Notes: generated by a model from the letters alone, not told the origin. Counted from the first letter of the stretch, positions 25,801-37,317 are shown. The stretch: 64,000 bases of DNA from Sycon ciliatum (GCF_964019385.1 NC_088643.1:80232999-80296998); one strand, 5' to 3'. Translations and numbers: made by a program.

Positions 25801-27775
25801 TATACTTAGCAACTCTGCCTACTCACGCTGTACTACTCACGCTGTACTACTCACGCTGTATACAGCACCCATAACTTGGCATAAGCGAATCCACTGGCTT
25901 GCGACCATGGCATTTTTAGCATTACCTCTATAGAGCAAGCCCATGTGACTACGCAAGCAGAAGACAGTGCAATCTCAGTGTAACTGACTAACATATACAT
26001 TGCAACAATAAAGGTGAACAGAGAATGCAGCGCAGCACCAACTGAACTCTATGCATTGAGGGCGCAGGACACATATCGAGCTAACTGCATCTTATCAGCA
26101 ATGTTTTAAACGTCCTGTGCGTGACTGGAAATCCAGTTCTACGTCATCATAGATAACTGCACCGCTTACCGACTCTTCCGTCTCACATGAGAAGAGGTAG
26201 CACACAAAGTTTGGACTCGAGTTGATGCCAGGTGCAGGTGCGCTGGACGCAGAAGAGGACTCGGACACGATTAGACACCAGCTTGTGCTGTGGATATGGC
26301 CCTGTACCAAACAAATTGAAAAGAGAACACCAGATCAGAACGTGTACATACATGCACTTGTATGTGGCTTAGCAGAGCAATGATTTCTGCATTCATAGTG
26401 CACTATGGTCAACTAGGTAATCGATGCGAGTACACGTCATGTACACATACAGTTGGTAAGCCAAGGCCTGGCCAGCACTCACCTTGGCACAATATGACAC
26501 GGACGAGAGTTTGCGCTCCCAGCACAGGCGTTTGGTGGTGGTGGAATCTGCCAGCTCTTCACCCGCACTACTACTTGATGAGCGGCTCACTGAGCGTCTT
26601 GCTTTTCCCGCTGCGTTGCTCGTGTCGTAAAAGCGAATGGACTCGGCGGAGATGCACAGGTTGACAATGCGGTAATTCAAACCATAGGACGGCGGGCTAT
26701 CAGATCTGTCACTGAACACACAGCCGACGGCGCCTGAGCTATCCGACAGCACTGAAGATGATGGCGTGCGGAATATGTGCCGGTCGCTATCCGGTGTCGA
26801 TGCGGCGCTGACACCGGAGTCGCCACTATCGGCTATTGTCACGGGACCAGTGGACGATGCGGTTAGCGTGGACTCTGTTACGTTACTAGCCCTGCTGCTG
26901 CACTTTGATCGGTCACGCTGCAAGGAATCAATATCATCCATGTGCATGGGGCTCGCAGATATAGTACGAGGCGAGCTGCTCAATCGGCCATCGCTACTTC
27001 GACGAGTCATTGCAAGCTCAGGCACTGCTCCATTGGAAGGAGGTGACGAGCTATTCGGTCCACTGACCGATCTCTGGAAATCCAGCTTTTCATCACTGCT
27101 TGTGGCATGGGTTGGCGAATCACTAGATGTCGGAGTCAGCGTTGTACTGCTACCAATGCCGGTGCCAGCTGGACCCTGACCGCCACGACGAATCAGATTG
27201 AAGAATCGCGACTTGGCTGTGCCACCCTGACTCTGTGAGCGATGAATGTCCTTCAGATCACTGTCGCTGGGCTCTTTCTGCACATTGATGGCTGCTGTAG
27301 CTGTAGCAGCAACAGTAGCTGCCGCTCCTTGTAACTCAGCCTTGACTTTGTGCGTGGTACTCGCAACAATGTCAGACAGCACGCCATCGACATTATCCTG
27401 TCCTCCGCTGGCCGGTTGCTCTTGTGACTCTTTGCGCTGCAGTTGCATTTCTCGCCTGGACTGCTGTAGCCGTCCTTCCTTTATGATCTGTTGCCGTCGC
27501 CGTTGCTGCTCTTTCTGCTTGTTCATAGCTGCTTCCACTATCTTGTCTACAAGAGCGGACGAGCCAGTCGAGGCTGTCGTTGTCATTTGTCCCAGGTAGC
27601 GCACGTTGAAACGATGTTCCTCGACTTGCAACGCAGTACTCAGCGTTAGCAGTCCCTGCTTCTCCGGTGGAATCAGGCTGAGCAGGTCCATGCTTTTAGG
27701 ATTCGTTTTCACACGATCGCTACTGCCAGACCAAGCATCGTGCACAGTGGCAATCTACAGTACAAAATATCACAC

Positions 27776-27814
<39 letters not shown>

Positions 27815-28087
27815 TGCACGCACACGCCACATGCACACACGCACACGCATATATACAGAGTACAGAAACAGGCATCTGCAAGTCTGTCACCGTAGTAACA
27901 GAAGCTCTCTGTTGCACATGATCTTTCAAGAGACATACATGTACAATGACTCATGCTGCTGATTACACATTTTTTTTGCCAAAATCGCTAAAATTTAGCC
28001 GTTTTACATAAATCAGTCTGGCTATGGCAGCTTGGTGACACACACAGCACACACCATAGCCAACACATTGTCTCCATGCACGCACAC

Positions 28088-28127
<40 letters not shown>

Positions 28128-29549
28128 CACTGAAACATACGAGTACTTAGCTCTTTTAGTGATACACATACACCGTGATACACCATGTACACAGCCTTAG
28201 TCAGTGTGTCCTTGGTTGTGTTGCTCTCCAACTAATACTAGTAGTATTAGTTGGAGAGCAACACACCCAACAACACACTTACTTGGGAGTGGAACCCAGT
28301 GGGATGGGGGTTAGAGACTCACACAGAGTCACAGTCTGAATCATTGAATGTTTGTACTTGTAGCAATCAAGTCAGGCACCCTGGCCTGTTGAGTGCTGTG
28401 CTTAGGTTCCATACATAGCACTATAAGAACCGTATGTCATGACCTCTCTCCAACTACGTGCTTCCCCTGGAAGCCTCTTCCTCCTATCAACTAATCCGCT
28501 TCGTCATCTGAACGTTTGCGCTACTGAGTACTATACTAGTACTTGGTACAATGACTAGTAATATGTACTGTCATTTTTAGGAAACAGGTGGAACCACTTT
28601 TTCTGGTACACAAGTCAACGGTAGAGTACCCTGCAATGGCTGTAATGAATGCATTATCTCGTTAGCGCACGGACCACGTGGTGCCACAAGCGGAAAATCT
28701 ACGTGCTTCCGACAAACATGGGAAATACTTTTAGGACAGGACCTCTCAACATTCGATCAAAGGAAATCCGAAAACAATGCCATTCGCTCACCCCAGTTTT
28801 GGCGTCCACGACAGTGTGTCCTTCGCATCCGCTGACAGCGTTCGAGTCATTATCGCCATACCAACTAAAAACACCAGGCATTGTCAAATTTTAAAAAAAC
28901 GCTAAAAGCAGTGGACACAACACCGAAATTGGTGGCGAACGACTGCGGTCAACTAGTTCCGTGGTGTTCTTTCCAACGCGTTCTCCTTCTCCCGTTCTCG
29001 CCACCTATCTCCGCCAATCTTGCGGATGTGACACGAAACAGCTGATATCAGGGAGTGAGCGAAAGACCAGCGTGCACACACCCCGTCGTGTTGCCGGCTG
29101 CTCGCTACGAGTATAGCGCTGAACAGCAACATCCGCTTCCCGGTTGAGCGCACTGAGGTTTTCGGGGATAGGGGCCGCTCGAGTAGCATGATCATACACT
29201 GGCAGTCTAGTCAGTGCAGTCATAGAGACTCAAAACAACACCATCCCATTGCCAGTCACGCTCCATGTCCTCCTCAACACTCGCACTTACAGTAGTACAC
29301 CTAGCTTCCACCATCACATGGCATCACTCGCCATCGGTACAGTAACACTGACCTCCAGTTAGCACAACACTCAGGATGTTCCGAGTGTGGCTGTTAGTGT
29401 TACTATTGTACTGTAGTACATACCATTTCGTGTGGGCATGATGGCCTAGATTCTACACCGGGGTCACCCCACACGCAGCGCTAGCGAAGTCGTTCTACTC
29501 ACTGCTACATCAGTACAATCATCCACAAACACAGGCACACACATACAAA

Positions 29550-29613
<64 letters not shown>

Positions 29614-31054
29614 ACCACACGCGCACACGCAAACACACACACACACACACACGGCCATTGGGTTTCCCAGACGCAGAACAAGCTGGATGCATGGCAGCCC
29701 GATGATGGCACCGACCTGTTGTGACAGGCCGTCAGGACCCTGTCCTTTCCGCGCGCGGCACTTGTTCTTTTCATTCAGGCGTGCAAAAATAGAACTGAAC
29801 ATTACTTTCTCCCGGAGCTGGGGTAGGTAACGACGCGTACCATCGATGGTGTGGGTAGATCATGGTAGATGAAGTAGGAACACGGATATGTCACAACGCA
29901 AAGCGTGAACATGTGCGATCCCGTCGGTCCCTTTACCTAGTACAACCCAGACGACCCCAAGTAGTCAACTCAAGATCAAATGGAAATACGATCATTTAGA
30001 AAAATAATTATCTCCAAGCTTCATGTGCTCGGTCTCGCAGCACGTTGAACCCAGCAGCGCACTCCCATCATCAAGTCGAAACTCAGCAGGCTACACACAG
30101 CAAAACTCAAATTCGAAGAAGATCTACCCAAGTGAGAGAAGCGCTGAGCAAATCGTTCATGCAGTAAGTCAATGGTTCATGACAACGACGGCATTCGCTC
30201 TTCAGAAGCCGCCGAGCCCACTAAGCACTTGCATTGAGTGAGACAACAGACGGGTAAGAACTACTCGTGGAATATGAACGAAGCAGAACACTTCCCTAGT
30301 AGCCAATGGCACACATCGAGCAGACATACAGATGCAGACCCTGCTGCACAAACAGATTAGTATCTACACAGTCACAGTAACACGATCGCTACCCCATCGC
30401 CCATCCATCTGCAAGAAGGAGCCTGAGCTCGAACGCAGTTCGATCTGCTCAGGATTTCACGCCCGAACACACGCCGTGACACAGTACGAGTTGCACAGGA
30501 CTTACCACGTCGTGCGATGCAGCAGAGAACGCGTGGCAGTAGAAGCGATCTCGTGCTAGATTGTGTGTGATGTAGGCAAGACCCAGTCCATCGCGACCAC
30601 GTGTTAGCTGGTAGATGGCCGAGATAGGATGGAGGAAGACCGGTTCCCCGTCATTGGCGTCTTCCGCTCTAAAGTAGCGCTGGTGGCAGAACAATGTGAT
30701 CGGTTGATGTTGCGAGCGGCGAAACAAAAGGCGATCCCCAATTACCCAGTTGAGAACTGATCTCGTCGATCTCCAGTCGACCAGAGTAAACCCCACGTAA
30801 TTCAACTGCGCACAGCAGACCAAGGTTTTCTCTTCGTCTTCCGGACGATCCAGCACAGCACACTCAGCAGGCTCGGCAAAAGTAACGGTCATCACCGGGA
30901 CTTGCTTTTCAGGCTTTTCAGCCTTTTGTTTTTGACTTTGTCCATCATCGATACCGTTGCCACCCTGCAGACCAGCATCAGTATCGCCGTGTTCGTCGGC
31001 CTCATGAATATTCATCACTTCCTCCGACATCGCGAAACATGTATCGTCAAACAC
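16785..31054 (-). CDS. TBC1D4-like: TBC1D1/TBC1D4 (AS160)-type Rab GTPase-activating protein
   Basis: Rab GAP; vertebrate members control GLUT4 vesicle traffic below Akt/AMPK. Exons (high to low): 31054-30506, 27754-26483, 26301-26170, 25576-25435, 24176-24136, 23580-23419, 22848-22741, 22619-22572, 22207-22130, 21855-21679, 21320-21092, 20702-20529, 20302-20105, 19881-19730, 19195-19103, 18915-18756, 18512-18475, 18250-18077, 17811-17612, 17429-17198, 16883-16785. All are GT-AG and phases close to 1485 aa (human TBC1D4 1298). PTB-like domain 1 is near residues 65-195, PTB-like 2 near 590-690 with [10 protein letters not shown] after it, an AKRTLASS calmodulin/14-3-3-region motif near 790, TBC domain 1037-1300 with both catalytic fingers (IIIDLGR, GYCQG), and a C-terminal coiled coil 1310-1410. 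The long Ser-rich insert in exon 2 is unusual. The start could instead be Met at 31030. Confidence 0.93.
19510..19698 (+). repeat. 27-bp minisatellite, 7 copies
   Basis: Seven units of TGCATATACATCCATACACC plus CAGGGCC lie in the TBC1D intron, about 30 bp from the donor of exon 14 (19730). The unit is a multiple of three, so it reads as an open nonapeptide repeat, but it is intronic and not part of the TBC domain. Confidence 0.95.
23727..23858 (+). mobile_element. Short retroposon (SINE-like) with A-rich tail and 14-bp target duplication
   Basis: A 132-bp insert ending in an A-rich tail is flanked by the exact 14-bp direct repeat ACAGAGTACTACAA (23713-23726 and 23859-23872). It interrupts a 30-bp tandem repeat (TTTGGACTGGTGTAC units) in a TBC1D intron. 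No coding sequence; no clear tRNA-like promoter seen. Confidence 0.6.
24335..24521. mobile_element. pogo/Tigger-like MITE, TA target site
   Basis: The ends CAGTGGTCCCTCTATAATCC and inverted CAGTCGTCCCTCTCTAATCC form about 26-bp terminal repeats, flanked by TA on both sides (24333-24334, 24522-24523). CAGT termini with TA duplication are typical of the pogo/Tigger branch of Tc1/mariner. Internal copies of GTGCTGGATTA add structure. Non-coding, in a TBC1D intron, five bases from the ribozyme array. Confidence 0.8.
24700..24743 (+). ncRNA. Hammerhead ribozyme, copy 1
   Basis: Stem I CTGCG (24700-24704) pairs with CGCAG (24739-24743). The core CTGACGA (24705-24711) is followed by stem II GTCC/GGAC with loop ACAAA, then GAA (24725-24727). 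Stem III is ACAG/CTGT with a two-base loop (or three pairs and a four-base loop). The cleavage triplet GTC ends at C24738. All invariant core bases are present. Type I topology, as both ends lie in stem I. Confidence 0.88.
24926..24969 (+). ncRNA. Hammerhead ribozyme, copy 2
   Basis: Identical in sequence and fold to copy 1, 226 bp downstream; predicted cleavage after C24964. Confidence 0.88.
25152..25195 (+). ncRNA. Hammerhead ribozyme, copy 3
   Basis: Identical to copies 1 and 2; predicted cleavage after C25190. It ends the array, nine bases before the TA microsatellite. Confidence 0.88.
25289..25426 (+). repeat. 14-bp minisatellite, ~10 copies
   Basis: About ten units of CTGCTATGCCCTTA. 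The last, degenerate unit merges into the splice donor (minus strand) of the TBC1D exon beginning at 25435, so intronic repeat and donor are only a few bases apart. Confidence 0.93.
27769..27850. repeat. CA-rich microsatellite
   Basis: CA/CG-interrupted tract in the first TBC1D intron, 15 bp upstream (minus) of the exon that ends at 27754. Similar tracts lie at 28079-28126 and 29541-29652 in the same intron. Confidence 0.9.
28217..28265. repeat. Perfect 23-bp hairpin
   Basis: The arm TGTTGCTCTCCAACTAATAC (part of a 23-bp arm, 28217-28239) is repeated in exact inverse at 28243-28265, with a three-base loop AGT. No flanking element ends recognised. It lies in TBC1D intron 1. Confidence 0.93.
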
Positions 31055-32772
31055 GTGCCTTTACTACAACAAGCACTGGGTGTTGCCGAGGAAGATCGAT
31101 TCCGGACTTCAGTCTGGGCCCGGCAACGAGATCGAGAAGACGCAGCCAGCTGGTCCACAGTCAAAATACCCTTGTACACGTGTGCATTCACCAGAGAGGC
31201 ACAGTCCACAGCTACAGCGAGTGATTGGACGGCACTTGGAGTCTGCTGGATAGTTTCGCTTCAGCCTGCACGCAACCAGCAAGAAACCAGTCAAGTGGAT
31301 AGCTCTCTCTTTGTGTTCTGATTGACACTTGGTCTTGCACACAACTAACTATTAAAAATTACTTGCAAAAGAAAAGGCAGACTTTGAAATGAAAGGCAGC
31401 TTTGGCATGCAGTGAAGTGTGCTGGATGAGCCTGGAATGGATCAAGGCATGATCACACTGGGATGGAATGACAGGTGCTACACTGGATCAGACGAGATGT
31501 ACCGTGTAGCGACAGTCTGTACTGCCTTTGCTACCCTGAGTGTATGACTACTGGTTATGGTACATGATGTACCATAACAAGTACCAGCAATCCAAACAAA
31601 AAAACAGTTTACAGACAATGTGCTACCGTCGTATCGTCGGCCTAGGCAAGTAAAGAGAGAAGCAGGACGGCGGCGATCATCCGATCATCGGTTAGACCAA
31701 CCTCTTCACAATCACACAACTCCGCCACAAGGCTCGAGTTTTGGAGATCAAAAAATGGGCGTTAAAAACGCAGTTGCCTACTACATCGTGACATGACCGT
31801 AGACTATGTTGACTCTATCCTGCCGGCCATGCCGCGAAGAGCGTCAATGCCGTCATGTGTGTCAGAACTGACAGAAGCAATGCTTCCCAGGCCCCAGTGA
31901 CAGTAGATCTACGTAGTCGACTAGTCTAGTACTACATGTAGTACTCACTAGTAGTCAGTAGTGTCTGTCGCAGGCAAGGCGCCTGCTACTGACAAGCGCA
32001 TACAATCATGTGGATAGGAAGGGACCCGGATTTGTTTCAGATCCTGACCGCTGGAGCCAAGCCGTGCGTCATTGTGTGTGGCGGATGGCGGGCTTAGCGC
32101 TCAGAGACTGACTTATTACTACATTGTAGTATCAATCTTGATAGTATTACTGGATACCTTCTGCACTGGAGTAACTCTCGCCTATCCAACAATGCTAAAG
32201 GTCGAGCTCTTGTAAGAACTTTCTGCCCCATGCAACTGTCCCATTGCCAATGATTTCCGGGAAAAGGATGTTTAGCACAAACTGACCGGTCAAATGCACA
32301 GTCAGTACTAAGTAACTTCATCAAAGCCGGAGATCACCCAGTGAGTGTACAAAGGCCGTCAGGGGGGGGGGGGGGGGGGGACTAAGTAACATTATGTACA
32401 TAGTAATTTTGTACTTTTGCTTCCAGCCCATACCATGTACCAGTACAGATCTATGTGCTCCAGTCCAGCGAGGCATGTCAGGTGCATGCATGGACAGGAG
32501 TACGCATTGGTCGTTCAATACGCGTTCAATATCATTAAAATTAATAGTCTGAAGAAGACATGTTGCTCTTGTTGTGTGGTTCGGTTATTGGCAGTTGCCC
32601 ACGCTCTTGAGCCATGCACAGTACCCGCATGATGTAGACTTACTACATGACAGTACTTCAACAAAAACATACAACACCAAGAGTACATAACCTGGGTTAA
32701 AACATACAACACCAAGAGTACATAACCTGGGTTAAAACATACAACAGGGGTGAATGGCTGTGTACCTGTAAC
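31055..32772. other. Region upstream of TBC1D: no gene seen
   Basis: Holds the presumed TBC1D promoter and 5' UTR, but no clear TATA or initiator. Palindromic TACTAG/GTACTA-rich sequence lies at 31895-31965, a poly(G) run at 32361-32380, and a 35-bp direct repeat in two copies (about 32664-32735) with unit AAAACATACAACACC plus following bases. Confidence 0.5.
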
Positions 32773-32921
32773 TAAAGTAACTTAGAAGTTGATTGTTCCA
32801 ACTAGGAACACACGCTTCTTGCCGAACTTGACACTTGACTGACTCACGACTGCCATCCGGAGCACACGAGGAGCACGTCGCACCTTCCACTCGGCAAACC
32901 TGCAAGAAAGCACCACTCCCT

Positions 32922-32967
32922 GCTCAATACACGGTGTTTCGGGGAATTCACCCCTCATCAGTTGAGC
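32922..32967 (-). ncRNA. Hammerhead ribozyme, left arm
   Basis: Reverse-strand copy of the ribozyme described at 33237-33282, with the same core and stems: GCTCAA/TTGAGC stem I, GGGG/CCCC stem II, short stem III, GTA cleavage triplet. Confidence 0.87.
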
Positions 32968-33236
32968 TTGAGTAGGCCGAGGAAGATTGTGCCTGAAAAG
33001 CACCACTTATATACTGCTCTCCAGGCCAAACCATCACCAGGGATACAAACTTACAGAGACGCTTTGTTTCCAGCTCGACAAACACCTCGTGAAGCTCCAG
33101 GTAGCAGCGTGAGTCAGAGTCGCTCATGGAGTTGTGATAAACAGACGTTGAGAGCCAGTATAGCTGGTGATGGTTTGGCCTGGAGAGCAGTATATAAGTG
33201 GTGCTTTTCAGGCACAATCTTCCTCAGCCTACTCAA

Positions 33237-33282
33237 GCTCAACTGATGAGGGGTGAATTCCCCGAAACACCGTGTATTGAGC
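33237..33282 (+). ncRNA. Hammerhead ribozyme, right arm
   Basis: Stem I GCTCAA (33237-33242) pairs with TTGAGC (33277-33282). Core CTGATGA (33243-33249); stem II GGGG/CCCC with loop TGAATT; GAA at 33264-33266; stem III ACAC/GTGT with a one-base loop (or ACA/TGT with three). Cleavage triplet GTA, cut after A33276. All invariant bases are present; type I topology. Confidence 0.88.
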
Positions 33283-33469
33283 AGGGAGTGGTGCTTTCTT
33301 GCAGGTTTGCCGAGTGGAAGGTGCGACGTGCTCCTCGTGTGCTCCGGATGGCAGTCGTGAGTCAGTCAAGTGTCAAGTTCGGCAAGAAGCGTGTGTTCCT
33401 AGTTGGAACAATCAACTTCATGACTATTACCGCCGAAGTCGCAACTTCTAAGTTCGTAAAGTAACTTAG

Positions 33470-35595
33470 TTTCACGCATTTCAGCAACCATCAAACAGCG
33501 GCATTTGGCATTCACCTGGGCTTAGGTACTCTTGGTGATACCAAGAGTACAGACGTACCACTTTTATAATCACAGGGTTTGTGTAGACAGCACTCATGTC
33601 TTCTACTAGGAGCTGGGTTATCCCAAGAGTAGTGGGTCATGTACTCTTGGTTATACAGTTGTACATGTACTTCACTTGTCACCATGGTTTGAAGTAGTAA
33701 GCAATGGTAGCAATATCTTCACAGTTTTCAGTGGAACTTTTCACATGCAGGAAGTAGTTCTGCCAAGCCCAGGGCTTCCCTTCACCCTGCCCCCCCCCCC
33801 CCCCATACACTAGCACAGTACCTCACCCAGGTGACTAAAAAATAATAATAATAAAGTTTTCCGCATCCGCAGGAACGCCACCACCCTCTAGGATCAAGGC
33901 GCAGATGCAGCTCCTAAGCTCCTCCCACCAGGTGACTAGTGGTCATTTAATTTTTGTTAAATGATCAATCAACCTACACTCACAAAACAACTGAGGAGAG
34001 TTCGAAGGGATGGCAGAGCGACAAGAGAACAAGACCAAGCTAGCATTCCAGCTTCCCATAATGTAGAATCAGCTGAACACTCTAGTATTAGAAAATAATC
34101 TGACTTGCACTGCATGGTAGCAAAGCTCAAATGCCTCATGGCCTGAACAGCAGGATGCGTAAGTATAGGTATGGGGATGTAGCCGACCAGCTAGCCAGCA
34201 CAGCTCTCAGACCGTGGGCCCTTCTCAAACACCATTGTAGCAGTAGCAGTAGTAGTCGAATTGACACAGATGCCAGAGGACAAACAGCTGAGATGCAGCC
34301 GCAAGCTCTGGGCATTGATGACGACTACTACGAGGCCAGCAAAATTTTAATGGTGTTTGGTAGCAGTATTATCCGAAATAGCTACCCTGGAGATCATGTC
34401 AACCGGCGTCCTTCTCAAGCAGTTTGCACAGTACTGTCGTACCAGGTGTTTGCAGTCGGCGAAGCTCAGCCAAACGACTTGACAGCTCTGATCGTATTCT
34501 CTTGCTGCTGCTATCGACTCCACACTCCAAGAAGCTAAGGGCACGGAGAGCACAGGAAGAAACAACAGGGTACGGCTATCAGTACTTATCACCTTTCCTG
34601 ACAGTATCCAGCAGGTCACAACATGACTATAAGTAGGGACTTCAGACCACGTGACTTTTTGGCCCAAAAGCGTGCAAATCGCCGCCTGCACAAATCGTGT
34701 GATGGTCATATGTCAAGTCGTGTAAAGAAATGTGGAACCGTTTTTCGAAATGAAGGAAGTCTTGTACAGTTGGAGAAAGTTTCGGTTCGTCTTGTTGGAG
34801 CTTGCCTTCGTTTGGGACCAGCAAGAATGGAGCGGTTACGTTCATTTTTGACGGAGATACGTATGCGGATGGAAGGGAAAGGTGAGAAACCATATGATCC
34901 GTCCGGGTCCCCTTCTTGAAAATGTGATATTCGTATTCTACGACCTCGAATTAGTCTAGATAGAAGGTACTTGTAATCTTTATTGTTTTCACCTTCCAGA
35001 AGACCTATTTCTTGCATTATTCCTCTTTGTACTTTGCCGTGCAGCGCCGCCATAGTCACAGTATGGAAAGCAGCGAGAAGTATCCTGCGCTAAATGATGC
35101 TGATGTACAAATTGAATTGCTCTTTGCTGTTTCAGTCCATGCCTCGATTCTTGTCTCCAATGCTGTTATGCTCGATCTGGTTGAGCTCCGCAAGAATAGC
35201 TGAAAGAGTTCCGAACTGGGAGATGTGCTGTATACTCTTGTTGCTATTTGCTGTATCTCTGCTGATGATGATGTGCGTGCTACGATTACCCCAGCCAATA
35301 CAATGTCCTGTACATGTTGAGCTTAGTCAGTGCCTCTTCCGTGATCATTCTTTTTCTTGACACCAACCACGCCAACAGTCCGAAGCTATCTCAGGACTGT
35401 ATTATCAATGTCTCCTGTTACTACCCACTACATTGTAAACCATACTATTCAGCTATTTCATGCGGAGAATCAAGATTGTTTTGGATCTGGTGTGCGGTTG
35501 CTATGCGTTGCCAAGGAAAGTGGGTTCTCTCAGTTTGACATATCTCTCTGATCTCAAATGTGTGGGACGCTTGTCGGACAAATCCGGTGATAGGC
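33470..35595. other. Intergenic, no recognised gene
   Basis: Contains a short hairpin of ACTCTTGGT/ACCAAGAGT at 33529-33551, a poly(C) run at 33789-33804 and two plus-strand open frames (34131-34538 and 34623-34919) with no domain I recognise. I see no codon or splice evidence that they are genes. Confidence 0.5.
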
Positions 35596-35998
35596 CAGGG
35601 CCTGCTCTAGACATTCAACTCAGCCCGGTCAGAGTGTACCTGGCGCATGCAGGCCAGCCGGGTCAAGCCGGGTCAGATCATCCTGCAGAAAAACAACCAA
35701 AAAGCCTGCTCAAAACGCAGGAAAACAGAAAGGCGAATTTATTACCGGAAATCGGAAATTTTAGAGAACAAGGCGAACTATCAAAGTCCGCAAACGTAGA
35801 AGGTAAACAACATTATTGTGAAGAATGCCAAGCAGTAACATAATAGAGCACTGGGGGGGGGGGGGGGGGGGGGGGGCTGCAGCACCTTGTGGAGTGGCTG
35901 CTTGCTGCGACTGAATCACCTGCATGGCCAAGCCGACTGGCATCTGCTTCACCATCTGCTGAAAGGCTTCAGCAGACTGGAGAACTGGTGGAGATGCA

Positions 35999-36124
35999 AC
36001 TGCTGCTGCTGCTGCTTGCGCTGGCGCTAAGTGACTGGCGCTGCTGCTGCTGCAGCTGCTGCTGGCGCTGCTGTTGCTGCTGCCGCTGTTGCTGCTGCTG
36101 GTGCTGCTGCTGCCGCTGCAGCTC
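35999..36124 (-). repeat. CTG/CAG trinucleotide stretch
   Basis: Imperfect CTG repeats (Gln-, Ala- or Ser-coding depending on frame) inside the hAT-like element. In one minus-strand frame it leads to a Gln/Met-rich segment (35890-35955) that looks protein-like but has no continuation. Confidence 0.8.
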
Positions 36125-36192
36125 TGGGTGTGCGGGCCAGGTCCCTCCGTTCAGACAAGGTTGACGTTGCAGTCGTAGTGCGCTGAGTCACC

Positions 36193-36570
36193 TCAGAATG
36201 CCATGCAGCCATAGTCTTGTCGTAGTTGAAGCAGTGAGTTCTTACCTTTCAACCACGCATCGCAACCAAATCCACCGCCGCTCGTCTTCCTTTGGAAATG
36301 CGTCTTGCACAAAGCGCATGACATGGATAGACTGCCTTGGTCGTAGTCCAGCCAGGGTTGACCTTTCTTCCAAGAGTCTTGGAAAGCGTGAGTTTTTTTC
36401 TCTTCGCTGCGGGCTCCATCGTCCAAATCACCAGTCGGCTGAAAACTTGCAACTGTGTCAAAAGCTATAGCCAAAGTTACGCTTTTGACTACCTGCCCCA
36501 TCGACTTCCTGCGTGATGTCCTGACTTCCTGCTCGCCGCTGGCCAGATCGCGCTCGAACCAGTTGACCAC
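36193..36570 (-). pseudogene. TTF-type zinc-finger fragment of a hAT-like protein
   Basis: The 125-codon frame has FQDSWKKGQPWLDYD, then C-x2-C with downstream Cys residues. This is the pattern of the TTF/ZNF862-type finger at the N-terminus of hAT-derived transposases (F-Q-x-S-W...W-L-x-Y, C-x2-C). The expected C-terminal His-x-H region is broken by a stop at 36193-36195. No catalytic domain follows inside the element, so it cannot encode a full transposase. Confidence 0.55.
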
Positions 36571-37317
36571 AGTTGACCCTACTCCCTAGTCGAGTTTCTG
36601 TCGCTTGTAGACTGTGGTCTGTAGCAGGGAGTAGTAAAAATACACTGGTCTGTAGTGTGTACGGTTGCACTAGATTTGCAACAGATGGGGTCCGCGAGTC
36701 GTAAAATACGGGTATTTTAGGAATCCAGTTTGTTAGTTTGAGACATTTTTCAGCCGGGTCAGACTGGACCCGGTGTTATCTGTTCAGCCAGGTCGTGCAG
36801 TTCCCCAGCCGGGCGCGTGACCCGGCTGACCCGGCTCTCCAGCAGGCCCTGTAGGCGATGACTATTTTGCTTGTAACTTCAGTTTCCTTTGTCCGATTTA
36901 GAAAAACTAAAGACCAAACTCCTCAGGAAGCTCTAACCTATCCAAAAAGCAACACATAAGCCACAGAAAACCGATTTGAAAAAATGGTCTGAAGTCCCTA
37001 CTATAAGCTCACCATGCAAACCTGTACTACGCGCCTACCGAGTTTACAACACAGACAGATCATACTGACTAATCTACGTATCACGTAGGCACTGCTGCTG
37101 CTGTGCACACATATCCTTGCTATCCCAATCATTGTCAGGCCTGCACGACAACACATCTCCTGGGTTAGTGGACACCAGTGCACACAGATGAGTGGAGCAA
37201 AGGTGAGGAGGGCAGAATTCCAGTGTGCATGTGCCAGTGCACATAATGTACAGCTCCATTTCAGCAAGCCCAGCACACACTGGCATGCACGACTACATAA
37301 TACTCTTGAAGTCAACA

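Larger units (their letters stand above)
32773..33469. mobile_element. Inverted-dimer element with a hammerhead in each arm
   Basis: Two arms of about 255 and 293 bp (32786-33040 and 33164-33456) are near-perfect inverted copies around a 123-bp centre. The 13 bases TAAAGTAACTTAG flank both ends (32773-32785, 33457-33469), a likely target duplication. The left arm has a 27-bp internal deletion near its outer end. Each arm carries an intact hammerhead of a different family from the 226-bp array. No long reading frame with recognisable domains. Solitary and compound relatives lie at 53260-53462 and 60706-61640. Best reading: a non-autonomous Penelope-like or retrozyme element. Confidence 0.8.
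35596..36851. mobile_element. hAT-like element (CAGGG termini, 5-bp TAGGC duplication)
   Basis: Ends CAGGGCCTGCT (35596) and AGCAGGCCCTG (to 36851) are inverted repeats; TAGGC flanks both sides (35591-35595, 36852-36856). Subterminal GCCGGGTCA motifs are repeated near both ends. It carries a poly(G) run (35852-35875), a Gln/Ala CTG-repeat stretch and a zinc-finger frame on the minus strand. CAGGG ends and this finger type suggest hAT; a 5-bp duplication would fit hAT5-like members, not the usual 8 bp. Confidence 0.65.

Noticed and set aside
30023-31321. Plus-strand frames opposite TBC1D exon 1
   Set aside because: Shadows of the real minus-strand exon, with no independent support.
32782-33464. 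Identical ~75-codon frames in both arms of the inverted element
   Set aside because: The frame is interrupted in the 53-kb and 61-kb copies and overlaps the ribozyme, so coding is unlikely.
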